Shown here piece after piece: positions 17,545 through 26,958 of a DNA stretch of 64,000 nucleotides. A program made the translations under genes and the position numbers. This DNA is from an uncultured bacterium (GTDB taxonomy: Bacteria; Verrucomicrobiota; Kiritimatiellia; RFP12; UBA1067), in contig URIT01000001.1 of assembly GCA_900547945.1 (NCBI GenBank), forward strand, positions 1 to 64,000. Direction: 5' to 3'. The first letter of the stretch is position 1; every line of letters begins with the position of its first letter. Under the pieces are notes generated by a model, which saw only the letters and a program-made list of their open reading frames with translations, did no database searches and was not told the origin of the DNA.

Positions 17545-18494
17545 AGTGCTATTCGTTTGGACTCGACATCGGCGGGACGAAATGTGCCGTGAGCGTGGGC
17601 AACGTGACGGACACGGACATCACGATCCTCCACCGCGAGGAGTTCCCCACGGCGGGGAAATCGTGGCAGGAGGTGCTGGCGATCTACGTGGACAAGATCC
17701 AGGCGCTGTCCGAAACCTACGAGATCGACAACATCGGCGTCTCGTGCGGCGGGCCGCTCGATTCGACGGAGGGGATCATCCAGAGTCCGCCCAACCTGCC
17801 CGGCTGGGACGACGTGCCGATCGTGCAGTACCTGATGGATGCGTTCAACGTGCCGGTCCACGTGCAGAACGACGCGAACGCCTGTGCGCTCGCGGAGGCG
17901 AAGTACGGCGCGGGGCGCGGGGCGCGGAACGTCGTCTTCATGACCTTCGGCACGGGGCTCGGCGCGGGGCTCGTCCTCGACGGGAAGCTCTACTCCGGCA
18001 CGAACGACAACGCGGGCGAGATCGGCCACATCCGCCTCGCGCCGCGCGGGCCGAAGGGCTACAACAAGGACGGCAGCGCGGAGGGCTTCTGCTCCGGCGC
18101 GGGCATCGCCCGCCTCGCGGGCATCCGCGCGCGCGAATACGAGGTGGAGTACGCCGGCAGCGAAAGCGCCGAACAGGCGCGCGCGGGGACGCTCACGACG
18201 AAGGACCTCTTTGCCCACGTGCGCGCGGGCGACCCGTTCTGCACGCGCGTCTTCCGGGAGAGCGCGGAGAAGCTGGCGACGCTCCTCGCCTACACGATCG
18301 ACATCCTCAACCCGGAGGTCATCGTCCTCGGCGGCGTCTTCATGCGTAACGCCGACCTCTTCATGAGGGAGGTCGAGCCGATCCTCGCGCGCGAGGCCCT
18401 GCCGGGCGCGCGGAAGGTGTGCCGCATCGTGCCGGCGGGCCTGAGCGAGAACATCGGCGACTACGCGGCCCTGGCCGTCGCGAACATGATGTGA
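17541..18494 (+). CDS. ROK-family sugar kinase
   Basis: A 317-residue ROK kinase. It has the N-terminal ATP motif LDIGGTKCAVS, the sugar-binding segment VSCGGPLDS, catalytic QNDANACALAE, GTGLGAGLVLDG, and GEIGHIRL. The zinc-binding CxCGxxGCxE motif of many ROK kinases is missing; instead GPKGYNKDGSAEGFCSGAG is present, as in a subgroup lacking the classic zinc site. It probably phosphorylates a hexose, feeding ManA or the SIS isomerase encoded beside it. The stop is followed after 11 bases by the SIS gene. Confidence 0.92.
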   Translation: MKCYSFGLDIGGTKCAVSVGNVTDTDITILHREEFPTAGKSWQEVLAIYVDKIQALSETYEIDNIGVSCGGPLDSTEGIIQSPPNLPGWDDVPIVQYLMDAFNVPVHVQNDANACALAEAKYGAGRGARNVVFMTFGTGLGAGLVLDGKLYSGTNDNAGEIGHIRLAPRGPKGYNKDGSAEGFCSGAGIARLAGIRAREYEVEYAGSESAEQARAGTLTTKDLFAHVRAGDPFCTRVFRESAEKLATLLAYTIDILNPEVIVLGGVFMRNADLFMREVEPILAREALPGARKVCRIVPAGLSENIGDYAALAVANMM

Positions 18495-18505
18495 GGGGAA
18501 ACGCG

Positions 18506-19144
18506 GTGAAGGACGAGACGAAGGGCATTTTCGAGGAGCTGTTCAGCCGCTACCCCGCGCTGGAGGCGTGCCGGGCCGACGTCGCCGCCGCCTACGAGAC
18601 GCTGCTCGCGACGTACCGCGCGCACGGGACGGTCTTCACCTGCGGGAACGGCGGGAGCGCAAGCGACAGCGAGCATATCGTGGGCGAGCTCCTGAAGAAG
18701 TTCAAGAAGCACCGCGACATCCCGGCGGCCCTGCGCGCGCAGCTACAGGCGCAGGGGGCGGAGGGCGCGGCGCTCGCGGAGGCGCTCGAAGGGTCGCTCG
18801 GGGCCGTGTCGCTCGTCTCCATGACGGGCATCCTCACGGCGTTCGCGAACGACGTGGGGTGGGACGCGGCGTTTGCCCAGCAGCTGCTGGGGCTGGCGCG
18901 TCCGGGCGACGCGCTCGTCGCGCTCTCGACCTCCGGCAATTCCCGCAACTGCGTCAACGCCGTCCGCCTGGCGCGCGCGCTGGGCGTGAAGACGGTCGGC
19001 CTGACGGGCGAGGGGGGCGGACGCTTCCGCGAACTCTGCGACGTCGCGATCTGCGTCCCCGCGCGCGAGACGTACCGCATCCAGGAATTCCACCTGCCCG
19101 TCTACCACGCGCTCTGCGCGATGCTGGAAAGCGAGCTCTTCTAG
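18506..19144 (+). CDS. SIS-domain phosphosugar isomerase (GmhA-like)
   Basis: A 212-residue SIS protein starting with GTG at 18506 after a GAGGGGAA ribosome site. Motifs fit phosphoheptose isomerases: TCGNGGSASDSEHIVGELLKKF, LSTSGNSRNCVNAVRLA and GLTGEGGG. GmhA converts sedoheptulose-7-P to glycero-manno-heptose-7-P for LPS core, but catabolic paralogues near ROK kinases also exist. Here it ends a sugar operon without other heptose genes, so a catabolic role is as likely as LPS synthesis. Confidence 0.85.
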   Translation: MKDETKGIFEELFSRYPALEACRADVAAAYETLLATYRAHGTVFTCGNGGSASDSEHIVGELLKKFKKHRDIPAALRAQLQAQGAEGAALAEALEGSLGAVSLVSMTGILTAFANDVGWDAAFAQQLLGLARPGDALVALSTSGNSRNCVNAVRLARALGVKTVGLTGEGGGRFRELCDVAICVPARETYRIQEFHLPVYHALCAMLESELF

Positions 19145-19248
19145 GAAAAACTGCGATTGGAGAAATTCGCTACCGCCCGGACCCCCGTCTCGGCTCGTGG
19201 AAACTGAAGATGGGATGAAAGGGGACTGTCCGGGCGGGGATTTTTTGA

Positions 19249-19254
19249 TATAAT
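19249..19254 (+). promoter_or_regulatory. Promoter -10 box, leaderless arrangement
   Basis: TATAAT at 19249-19254 ends only 8 bases before the ATG at 19263, with no ribosome site between. Transcription would start at or within about 3 bases of the start codon. Confidence 0.6.
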
Positions 19255-19262
19255 CTCCTGCC

Positions 19263-20270
19263 ATGAAAGTACGGAATTCCTTGTTGGCCGGCCTCGTCCT
19301 TGCCGGGGCGGCGCTCTTCGCGGACGTGCCGAAGATCATCTTCGACACCGACATGTACACGGACTTCGACGACGTGGGCGCGCTCGCCGTGCTGCACACG
19401 CTCGCGGATGCGGGGGAGTGCGAGATTCTCGGCACCGTCGTCTCGACACGCAAGTCGCCCGCGACGGGCATGGTCGAGCTGATCAACGGCTTCTACGGGC
19501 GCGCGGATCTGCCCATCGGCGCGCCGCGCGGACTGGGTCTCGGGCCCGACGTCGATCCCGATGCCCTGAAGAACGCCTCCTACAAAATCTACGCGGAGAC
19601 GGTGGCCGCCCATCCGAAGCTGCGCTTTCCGACGGGTGACGCGGTGCCGGACGCGAACGAGGTCTACCGCCGCCTCCTGGCCGCCGCGCCGGACGGGAGC
19701 GTGACGATCGTCACGGTCGGCTTCACCACGAACCTCCGCCGTCTCCTGGAGACGAAGGCGGACGCCCTGTCGCCGCTGGACGGTCCGGCCCTCGTCGCGA
19801 AGAAGGTCAAGGCCTGGTACGCGATGGCGTGCAGGTATCCGGACGGCTTCGAGTACAATTCGGGTGCGGACGGCGCGTCCTCGAAGATCGCCTTCGCCGA
19901 ATGGCCCACGCCCGTCTACTTCCTCGACTTCACCTACGGCGTCACCGTGAAATGCGGCGTGCCCGTCTCGAGGCTCGGCGGGGCCGTCAACCCGGTGCGC
20001 GACGTCTTCCGGCGCGCGCTGCGCGACTACAAGGAGGCGGAGACGGGCCACCCGTCGTGGGACGAGATCACCGTGCTCGCCGCCGTGCGCGAAAGGCAGA
20101 ACCTCTTTGGCGTGGAGCGCGGCACCTTCGAGATCGTCGACGGGAAGGGACGCAACCGCTGGACGAAGAACGCGAACGGCAACCACCGCGTCCTCACCGA
20201 GAAGACGCCCAAGGCCGAGATCGCGCGCCTTGTGGACGAACTCATGGCGCGCGGTCCGAAGGGCCGGTAA
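19263..20270 (+). CDS. Secreted inosine/uridine nucleoside hydrolase-like protein
   Basis: A 335-residue protein of the IUNH family, which cleaves the N-glycosidic bond of ribonucleosides. The calcium-binding signature DTDMYTDFDDVGAL is near the mature N-terminus, behind a signal peptide (about 1-20, ending LFADVP). TIVTVGFTTNL fits the family's Thr/Asn region. The late His/Asp cluster of classic enzymes is less clear (HPSWDEITVLAAVR is the best match). A periplasmic salvage role, or an activity on another glycoside, is likely. It seems to have its own leaderless promoter. Confidence 0.85.
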   Translation: MKVRNSLLAGLVLAGAALFADVPKIIFDTDMYTDFDDVGALAVLHTLADAGECEILGTVVSTRKSPATGMVELINGFYGRADLPIGAPRGLGLGPDVDPDALKNASYKIYAETVAAHPKLRFPTGDAVPDANEVYRRLLAAAPDGSVTIVTVGFTTNLRRLLETKADALSPLDGPALVAKKVKAWYAMACRYPDGFEYNSGADGASSKIAFAEWPTPVYFLDFTYGVTVKCGVPVSRLGGAVNPVRDVFRRALRDYKEAETGHPSWDEITVLAAVRERQNLFGVERGTFEIVDGKGRNRWTKNANGNHRVLTEKTPKAEIARLVDELMARGPKGR

Positions 20271-20314
20271 CGGTTTCAAGACTGGAAACGAAAATCTAAA
20301 AGGACGGAAAGACG

Positions 20315-21667
20315 ATGACGTACGAACAGGCGACGGCGCTCCTGAAGAAGAACGGACAGGAGCAGGTGCTGCGGTTCTGGAAGAAGCTCTCGGCGAAGGA
20401 GCGCAAGGCGCTGCTCGCGCAGATCGAGTCCATCGACTTCAAGGAGGTCGCGCGCTGCCAGGCGATGCTTCCCGGTTCGGGCGTGGCGGCCGAGACGGTG
20501 AAGAAGGGCCGGCCGACGGCGCCGAAGGTGGCGGAGCTCAAGGGCGCGGCCCTGAAGAAGGCCGTCGCGGCGGGCGAAAGGGAACTCGCCGCCGGGCACG
20601 TGGGCGTGCTGCTCGTCGCCGGCGGGCAGGGCTCGCGCCTCGGCTTCGACGGCCCGAAGGGCGCCTATTCGATCGGCCCCGTCACGGGGGCGTCGCTCTT
20701 CTACTTCCACGCCCGCAAGGTCCTCGCCATGTCCATCCGCTACGCGACGCGCATCCCGTTCTACGTGATGACGAGCGCGGCGAACTACGAGGCGACGGTG
20801 CAGCACTTCGAGGAGAACGAATATTTCGGGCTCAACGCGGACGATGTCGTCTTCTTCCGGCAGGGCATGTGGCCGGGCATGACGGCGGACGGCAAGATCA
20901 TCCTCGATGCGCCCGGACACGTGTTCATGAGCCCCGACGGGCACGGCGGCATGATCAGCGCCCTCAAGGCCAACGGCTGCTTCGCGGACATGGAGGCGCG
21001 CGGCGTGACGACGCTCTTCTACTTCCAGGTTGACAACCCGATGGTCGAGGTCGCCGATCCCGCCTTTATCGGCCTCCATGCGCTGGAGGAGAGCGACTAT
21101 TCGCTCAAGCTCTGCGCGAAGCGCGACCCGAACGAGGGGCTGGGCATGGTCGTGAAGCGCGACGGGCACTTCGACCTGATCGAATACACCGAGATGACGG
21201 ACGAGATGAACAACCGCCGCACGAAGTCCGGCGACCTCTACTTCAAGTTTGGCTCGCCCGCCATCCACGTCTTCTCGCGCGTGTTCCTCGAACGCCTCGC
21301 CGCCAAGGACATGCCGCTCCACCTCGCGCACAAGAAGATCGCGACGGTGGACGAGAAGGGGACCGTCGTCAAGGCCTCGGAGCCGAACGGCTACAAGTTC
21401 GAGAAGTTCATCTTCGACGCGCTTCCCGAGGCGAAGGGCGTGACCTGCTTCGCGTTCGACCGCCACGAGGAGTTCTCGCCCGTGAAGAACGCGGAGGGCA
21501 AGGACTCGCCCGCGACGTGCAAGGCGGATCTCCAGGCCAAGTGGCGCCGCCAGCTCGCGAAGGCGGGCATCTCCGTCTCCGAGTCGGTTGCCGTGGAACT
21601 CGATCCCGTCTACGCGCTCGACGCGGCCGAAATCGCGAAGACCGGCCTCCTCCTCCAGGCGGAGTGA
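20315..21667 (+). CDS. UDP-sugar pyrophosphorylase (UDPGP/UAP family)
   Basis: A 450-residue nucleotidyltransferase of the UDP-N-acetylglucosamine/UDP-glucose pyrophosphorylase family that is best known from eukaryotes. The nucleotide-binding loop LLVAGGQGSRLGFDGPKG spans about 99-116. MSPDGHGGMISAL, QVDNPMVEVADP and EYTEMTDEMNN match the uridine and sugar sites. It makes a UDP-activated sugar from UTP and sugar-1-phosphate in the cytoplasm. An AAAAGGACGG ribosome site precedes the ATG. Whether the sugar is GlcNAc, Glc or Gal cannot be settled here. Confidence 0.9.
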   Translation: MTYEQATALLKKNGQEQVLRFWKKLSAKERKALLAQIESIDFKEVARCQAMLPGSGVAAETVKKGRPTAPKVAELKGAALKKAVAAGERELAAGHVGVLLVAGGQGSRLGFDGPKGAYSIGPVTGASLFYFHARKVLAMSIRYATRIPFYVMTSAANYEATVQHFEENEYFGLNADDVVFFRQGMWPGMTADGKIILDAPGHVFMSPDGHGGMISALKANGCFADMEARGVTTLFYFQVDNPMVEVADPAFIGLHALEESDYSLKLCAKRDPNEGLGMVVKRDGHFDLIEYTEMTDEMNNRRTKSGDLYFKFGSPAIHVFSRVFLERLAAKDMPLHLAHKKIATVDEKGTVVKASEPNGYKFEKFIFDALPEAKGVTCFAFDRHEEFSPVKNAEGKDSPATCKADLQAKWRRQLAKAGISVSESVAVELDPVYALDAAEIAKTGLLLQAE

Positions 21668-21690
21668 GGAGGTAGAAACGGATATGCGGC

Positions 21691-23082
21691 CTAGAACAGC
21701 GCTTCGACGGCGGCGTCGATGCCGTCCACGTCGACGACCTGCGTCTGGGTGACGGGGGCCTTCTCCAGCGCGGCAAAGGCGGGCGGCGGATTGTCGAGCA
21801 CGTCCGCGCCGAACGCGCGCCGGCAGGTCTCCGGGAACTTGTAGGGCGTTGCGGTGGCGGCGACGACGCAGGGCGTGCCGTCCTGCGGATAGCCGAGTCT
21901 GCGGGCGACGGCCGTGGCGACGGCCGTGTGCGGATCCAGCACGTAGCCGCAGCGGTCGTGCATGAGGCGCATTTCCGCCTCCGTCTCCTCGGGCGTCGCG
22001 AAGGCGCCGGCGAAGTCGGCCTGCAGACGCGCGCGGGCGGCGTCGTTCAGCGTATACTTCCCCGTCGCGGCGAAGGCGTCCATGAGGCGCTTCGTCTCGG
22101 CGGCGGCCTGATCGGGATCCTCCAGCCCGCCGTTGACGAGCCAGAGGAGGCGTTCGACGTTGGAGGACCTGCGGATGTCCATCGACGGCGAGTTCGTGAC
22201 GGTGAACTTCTCGCCGGGGTCGTAGGTGCCGGTGTTGATGAAGCGCGTGAGGACGTCGTTGACGTTCGAGGCGCAGACGAAGCGGCGGATCGGCGCGCCC
22301 ATCGCCTTGGCGTAGGAAGCGGCGAGGATGTTGCCGAAGTTTCCGGAGGGAACGACGACGTCGAAGGTCCGTCCGATGCGGGCCGCCGCGAGGAGATAGT
22401 AGCCGATCTGGGGGACGAGGCGACCGATGTTGATCGAGTTCGCCGAGGAGAGGGTGACGCCCGCCCGTTCGGCCTGGGCGCGGATTGCCGCGTCCGAGAA
22501 GATGCGCTTCACGGCGGCCTGGGCGTCGTCGAAGTTTCCGCGAATGGCGATGCCGTGGACGTTCTTCGCGGAGGGGGTCGTCATCTGGAGACGCTGGATG
22601 CGCGAGGTGCCCGTGTTGGGGAAGAAGACGGCGATCTCGACGCCGGGGACGTCCGCGAAGCCCGCCATCGCCGCCGAGCCGGTGTCGCCCGACGTGGCGG
22701 TGAGGATGAGAACGCGCCGGCCGTTGGCGGCGGCGACCATGAGGACGGGGAGCACGGAGAGGGCGACGTCCTTGAAGGCGCCGGTGGGGCCGTGGAAGAG
22801 TTCGAGAATCCGGAAGCCGTCCGCCTCGACGAGCGGGATCGGATCGTGCGCGGGGAACTTCGCGAGCAGGTTGCGGATGGCGTCGGCGCGGACGCTTTCC
22901 GGCACGTCGTCGAAGAACGCGCCGAGGGCGGCGCGTTCGGCGCCGGCGAGATCGGTGCAGGCGCCGAGATCGACGGCGGGGATTGTGCGGGGCACGAAGA
23001 GCCCGCCGTCCGGGGCGAGCCCCCGGAGGATGCAGGAGAGGGAATCGTGTTCGGTGTTGGCGCGGGTGCTGGTGAATTTCAT
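21691..23082 (-). CDS. thrC: Threonine synthase
   Basis: A 463-residue PLP enzyme converting O-phosphohomoserine to threonine. The family opening (MKFTSTR then GLAPDGGLFVP) is present. PLP-binding Lys104 lies in FHGPTGAFKDVAL. Phosphate-binding and later motifs are visible in TATSGDTGSAAMAGF and VPSGNFGNILA. The start at 23082 matches this opening; an open frame extends further upstream but overlaps the ACT gene. It follows the ACT-domain gene after one base, in an operon with paaK-like and hisC genes. Confidence 0.95.
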   Translation of the reverse strand: MKFTSTRANTEHDSLSCILRGLAPDGGLFVPRTIPAVDLGACTDLAGAERAALGAFFDDVPESVRADAIRNLLAKFPAHDPIPLVEADGFRILELFHGPTGAFKDVALSVLPVLMVAAANGRRVLILTATSGDTGSAAMAGFADVPGVEIAVFFPNTGTSRIQRLQMTTPSAKNVHGIAIRGNFDDAQAAVKRIFSDAAIRAQAERAGVTLSSANSINIGRLVPQIGYYLLAAARIGRTFDVVVPSGNFGNILAASYAKAMGAPIRRFVCASNVNDVLTRFINTGTYDPGEKFTVTNSPSMDIRRSSNVERLLWLVNGGLEDPDQAAAETKRLMDAFAATGKYTLNDAARARLQADFAGAFATPEETEAEMRLMHDRCGYVLDPHTAVATAVARRLGYPQDGTPCVVAATATPYKFPETCRRAFGADVLDNPPPAFAALEKAPVTQTQVVDVDGIDAAVEALF

Positions 23083-23083
23083 G

Positions 23084-23521
23084 TTAGTTCGCAGCCTCTT
23101 GGAGCTGGTTTTCGTGAAGCGTGGTGAAGCCCGCCTCGGCGAGGACGCGCTGGGCGGCGTCATCGTCCTTGAAGCGGAAGACGAGTACGGCCTTTTCGTT
23201 GTTGTTGAAGGCGAAGGCGTAGGAGTATTCGATGTCGCAGCCCTTCTCGGAGAGGGTGGAGACGACCTGCGCCATGCCGCCCGGTCGGTCCGGCACCGTG
23301 ACGGCGACGACGGGCGTCGTCTTGACGAGGAACTTGTTCGTGCGCAGCACGGTCTCGGCCTTCACGTGGTCGTCCACGATGAGGCGGGCGATGCCGAAGT
23401 CCTGTGTCTCGGCGAGCGAGAGCGTGACGAGGGAGATGTCGTTCTCGGCGAGGACCTTGCAGACCTGCGCGAGCTGGCCGACGCGGTTTTCGAGGAAGAC
23501 GGAAATCTGGTTGATGGTCAT
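23084..23521 (-). CDS. Tandem ACT-domain amino-acid-binding protein
   Basis: A 145-residue protein of two ACT domains (about 1-70 and 71-145; ISVFLENRVGQLAQVCKVL and VAVTVPDRPGGMAQVVSTL). ACT pairs of this size bind amino acids. They are often encoded beside phenylacetate-CoA-ligase-like genes, as here, in anaerobes that handle aryl acids. It has no catalytic domain and probably senses or regulates the neighbouring enzyme. Confidence 0.9.
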   Translation of the reverse strand: MTINQISVFLENRVGQLAQVCKVLAENDISLVTLSLAETQDFGIARLIVDDHVKAETVLRTNKFLVKTTPVVAVTVPDRPGGMAQVVSTLSEKGCDIEYSYAFAFNNNEKAVLVFRFKDDDAAQRVLAEAGFTTLHENQLQEAAN

Positions 23522-23531
23522 GTTCGCACCT

Positions 23532-24847
<1,316 letters not shown>

Positions 24848-24851
<4 letters not shown>

Positions 24852-25906
24852 CGGTCGAGTTCCTTGAGAACGGAAAGAAGGGTGGTCATGTCGGCGTCCG
24901 TGCCGACGGTGATGCGCAGCCGGTCGCCCGTGCGGGGGCCGGGGAAGTAGCGCACGTAGATGTGGCGCGCGCGCAGGGCCTCGAAGATCTCGGCGGCGGG
25001 GCGGTGCGCGGGGCGCGCGAAGAGGAAGTTGGTCTGGGAAGGAGGCACGTCCCAGCCGCGTGCGCGCAGGGCGACGGCGGCGGCGTCGCGCGTCGTCCGG
25101 ACGCGCGCGGCGTTCGCGTGCATCCAGTCGAGGTCGCCGAGGGCGGCGAGGGCGACGGCCTGGGCGAGGGCGTCGACGTTGTAGGAGTCCTTCACCTTGT
25201 AGAGGGCTTCGATGAGGTCGGCCGGGCCGATGCAGTAGCCGAGGCGCAGACCTGCGAGCGAGAAGCTTTTGGAGAGCGTGCGCATCACGACGACGTTCGC
25301 GTTGCCGGGGGCGGTCGCAAGGTCCATGCACGAGGCGTCGGCGAAGTCGACGTAGGCCTCGTCCACCACGACGACGCCGGGGAAGGCGCGCGCGAAGGCG
25401 GCGACCGTCTCCTCGGGGTAGCGGACGGACGTGGGGGCGTTGGGGTTCGTGAGGAGGAAGAGCGCCACGGGCCGCCCGTCCGCGCCGTGCGTGACGGGCG
25501 TGCGCCAGGTGAAGTCGGCGTTGAGCGGGCTCGGCACGAAGGGGACGTTGCGGATCGCGGCGAGCGTCTGGTAGAGCGAATAGCTGGGGTCGCAGGAACC
25601 GATGGCCTCGTTGTCGTCGACGAAGGCGCGCGCCATGAGGGTGAGCACTTCGTCCGACCCGTTGCCGACGAAGACGCGCGCGGGCGTGGTGCCGTTCAGC
25701 GCGGCGAGGCGCGCGCGCAGGTCCGTGAAGACGGGGTCGGGGTAGCGGCGCAGGCGGTCGAGGTCGAAGGACGCCAGGACGTCCGCGACGCGCGGCGAGG
25801 GCGGGTAGGGGTTCTCGTTCGTGTTCAGCTTGACGACGGACGCGCTCCGGGGCTGTTCACCCGGGGTGTAGGGCACGAGGGCCCGGACGGATTGTGCGAT
25901 TCTCAT
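24848..25906 (-). CDS. hisC: Histidinol-phosphate aminotransferase
   Basis: A 352-residue class I/II aminotransferase. The HisC opening LNTNENPYPPSP and the segment VGNGSDEVL are clear. PLP Lys213 lies in TLSKSFSLAGLRLGY, and the C-terminus has ITVGTDADM. It converts imidazole-acetol phosphate to histidinol phosphate. It may also transaminate aromatic amino acids, which would suit the aryl-acid ligase and ACT genes in the same operon. It overlaps the lipoprotein gene before it by ATGA. Confidence 0.93.
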
Positions 25907-26334
25907 TTTTGGGGGGCGGATGCCACGGAGGGCTTCGCGGGTTCGGGCTGGAGCAGGACGGCGCTCGTGTGATAGGCGCGCCGCGCGAGGAGGCAGACGA
26001 GGTACTTTTCGTCCGAACGATGGCTCGTGAGGTTCGCGACCTCCGCGACGCGCTCGCGCAGCATGATCTCCTGCAGCACCTTGAGGTTGTTTTCGACCGT
26101 GACGGTGTTGGTGAACCAGCGGCAGTCGGCCTGGTTGGGCGCCTCGACCTTGCCGCTCGCGAGCGGGATGAAGGTGAAGAGGTACCAGCCCGAGTTCTCG
26201 ATCTCGACGGTGACGACCGGCGTGCGCCCGTCCTCCACGGCGATGCCGTTGTAGGCGCGGGTCGTGCGCACGGTCATGCAGCCGGAGGCGAGGAGAAGCG
26301 CGAGCGCGGCGGACAGGACGGAGAGGCGGCTCAT
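25903..26334 (-). CDS. Small lipoprotein, paralogue of the gene upstream
   Basis: A 143-residue predicted lipoprotein (LLLASGC, Cys19). It shares a core with the preceding gene (NSGWYLFTFIPLASGK against NNGWYLFNAWPLACGN), so the two come from a duplication. The N-terminus MTVRTTRAYN follows the lipid Cys. No named domain is recognised. Start and stop overlap neighbours on both sides. Roles in the envelope are inferred only from the lipobox. Confidence 0.75.
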   Translation of the reverse strand: MSRLSVLSAALALLLASGCMTVRTTRAYNGIAVEDGRTPVVTVEIENSGWYLFTFIPLASGKVEAPNQADCRWFTNTVTVENNLKVLQEIMLRERVAEVANLTSHRSDEKYLVCLLARRAYHTSAVLLQPEPAKPSVASAPQK

Positions 26335-26768
26335 TGTGCGCCTCCTTCCACCGGACGGTTCACGAGCACGCAGGAGAGCTGCGTTTCGCGGAAGGTGAGG
26401 ATGTAGGGGATCGGCAGGGGGAAGGACGTACCGGGGATGGAGATCAGCACCTGCTCGTCGTTGAAGACGTTGAGGTCCGTCACGTTGCGGCCCTTTTTCG
26501 CCGCATAGCGCGTAAGCCGGTCCTGGAGAATGTCGGCGTTGACGTCGTCCCGGAAGAGCCGCCAGCGGAACGTCGCGTCCTCGTAGGCGTTCCCGCACGC
26601 GAGCGGCCAGGCGTTGAAGAGGTACCAGCCGTTGTTCGCGATGACGACGTGCTCGGTCGGCACGCCGTGGAGCGTGCGGAGACGCATGGGCGCGGCGTCC
26701 ATCGAGAAGCAGCCCGCGCCGAACGCGAGAAGGGCGGAAAGACCCAGGTGGAGAAGTCGTTTTTTCAT
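26331..26768 (-). CDS. Small lipoprotein, first gene of the hisC-thrC operon
   Basis: A 145-residue predicted lipoprotein (LAFGAGC, Cys20). It is a paralogue of the next gene, sharing the NNGWYLFNAWPLACGN core. No family is recognised. It has a -10 box only 8 bases before its start and no ribosome site, so the operon mRNA may be leaderless. That amino-acid enzymes follow it in the same transcript is odd for an envelope protein. Confidence 0.75.
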   Translation of the reverse strand: MKKRLLHLGLSALLAFGAGCFSMDAAPMRLRTLHGVPTEHVVIANNGWYLFNAWPLACGNAYEDATFRWRLFRDDVNADILQDRLTRYAAKKGRNVTDLNVFNDEQVLISIPGTSFPLPIPYILTFRETQLSCVLVNRPVEGGAQ

Positions 26769-26776
26769 GTGCGGAA

Positions 26777-26782
26777 ATTATA
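26777..26782 (-). promoter_or_regulatory. Leaderless-type promoter of the lipoprotein-hisC-thrC operon
   Basis: On the minus strand TATAAT (26782 to 26777, within GCTATAATTT) ends 8 bases before the ATG at 26768. There is no ribosome site in between. Confidence 0.6.
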
Positions 26783-26899
26783 GCAAATCGGCTTGACGCC
26801 TGTACCCAAATAATTCCACGAAACGCGAAAAGCGAAAAGCCCCGTGGCGGTCTTCGTCTACACGTGGCCCGTGCCCCCTGCTGTCGCGCGCCCCCCTAC

Positions 26900-26928
26900 T
26901 TGACGAAACGGAGGTGATGGATTAAACT
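26900..26928 (+). promoter_or_regulatory. Promoter of the large surface protein
   Basis: TTGACG at 26900-26905 and TAAACT at 26923-26928 are spaced by 17 bases, a good sigma70-type pair. An AAAGGATAACGGAG ribosome site follows before the ATG at 26959. Confidence 0.6.
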
Positions 26929-26958
26929 GAAGCTTTCCAAAAGAAAGGATAACGGAGT

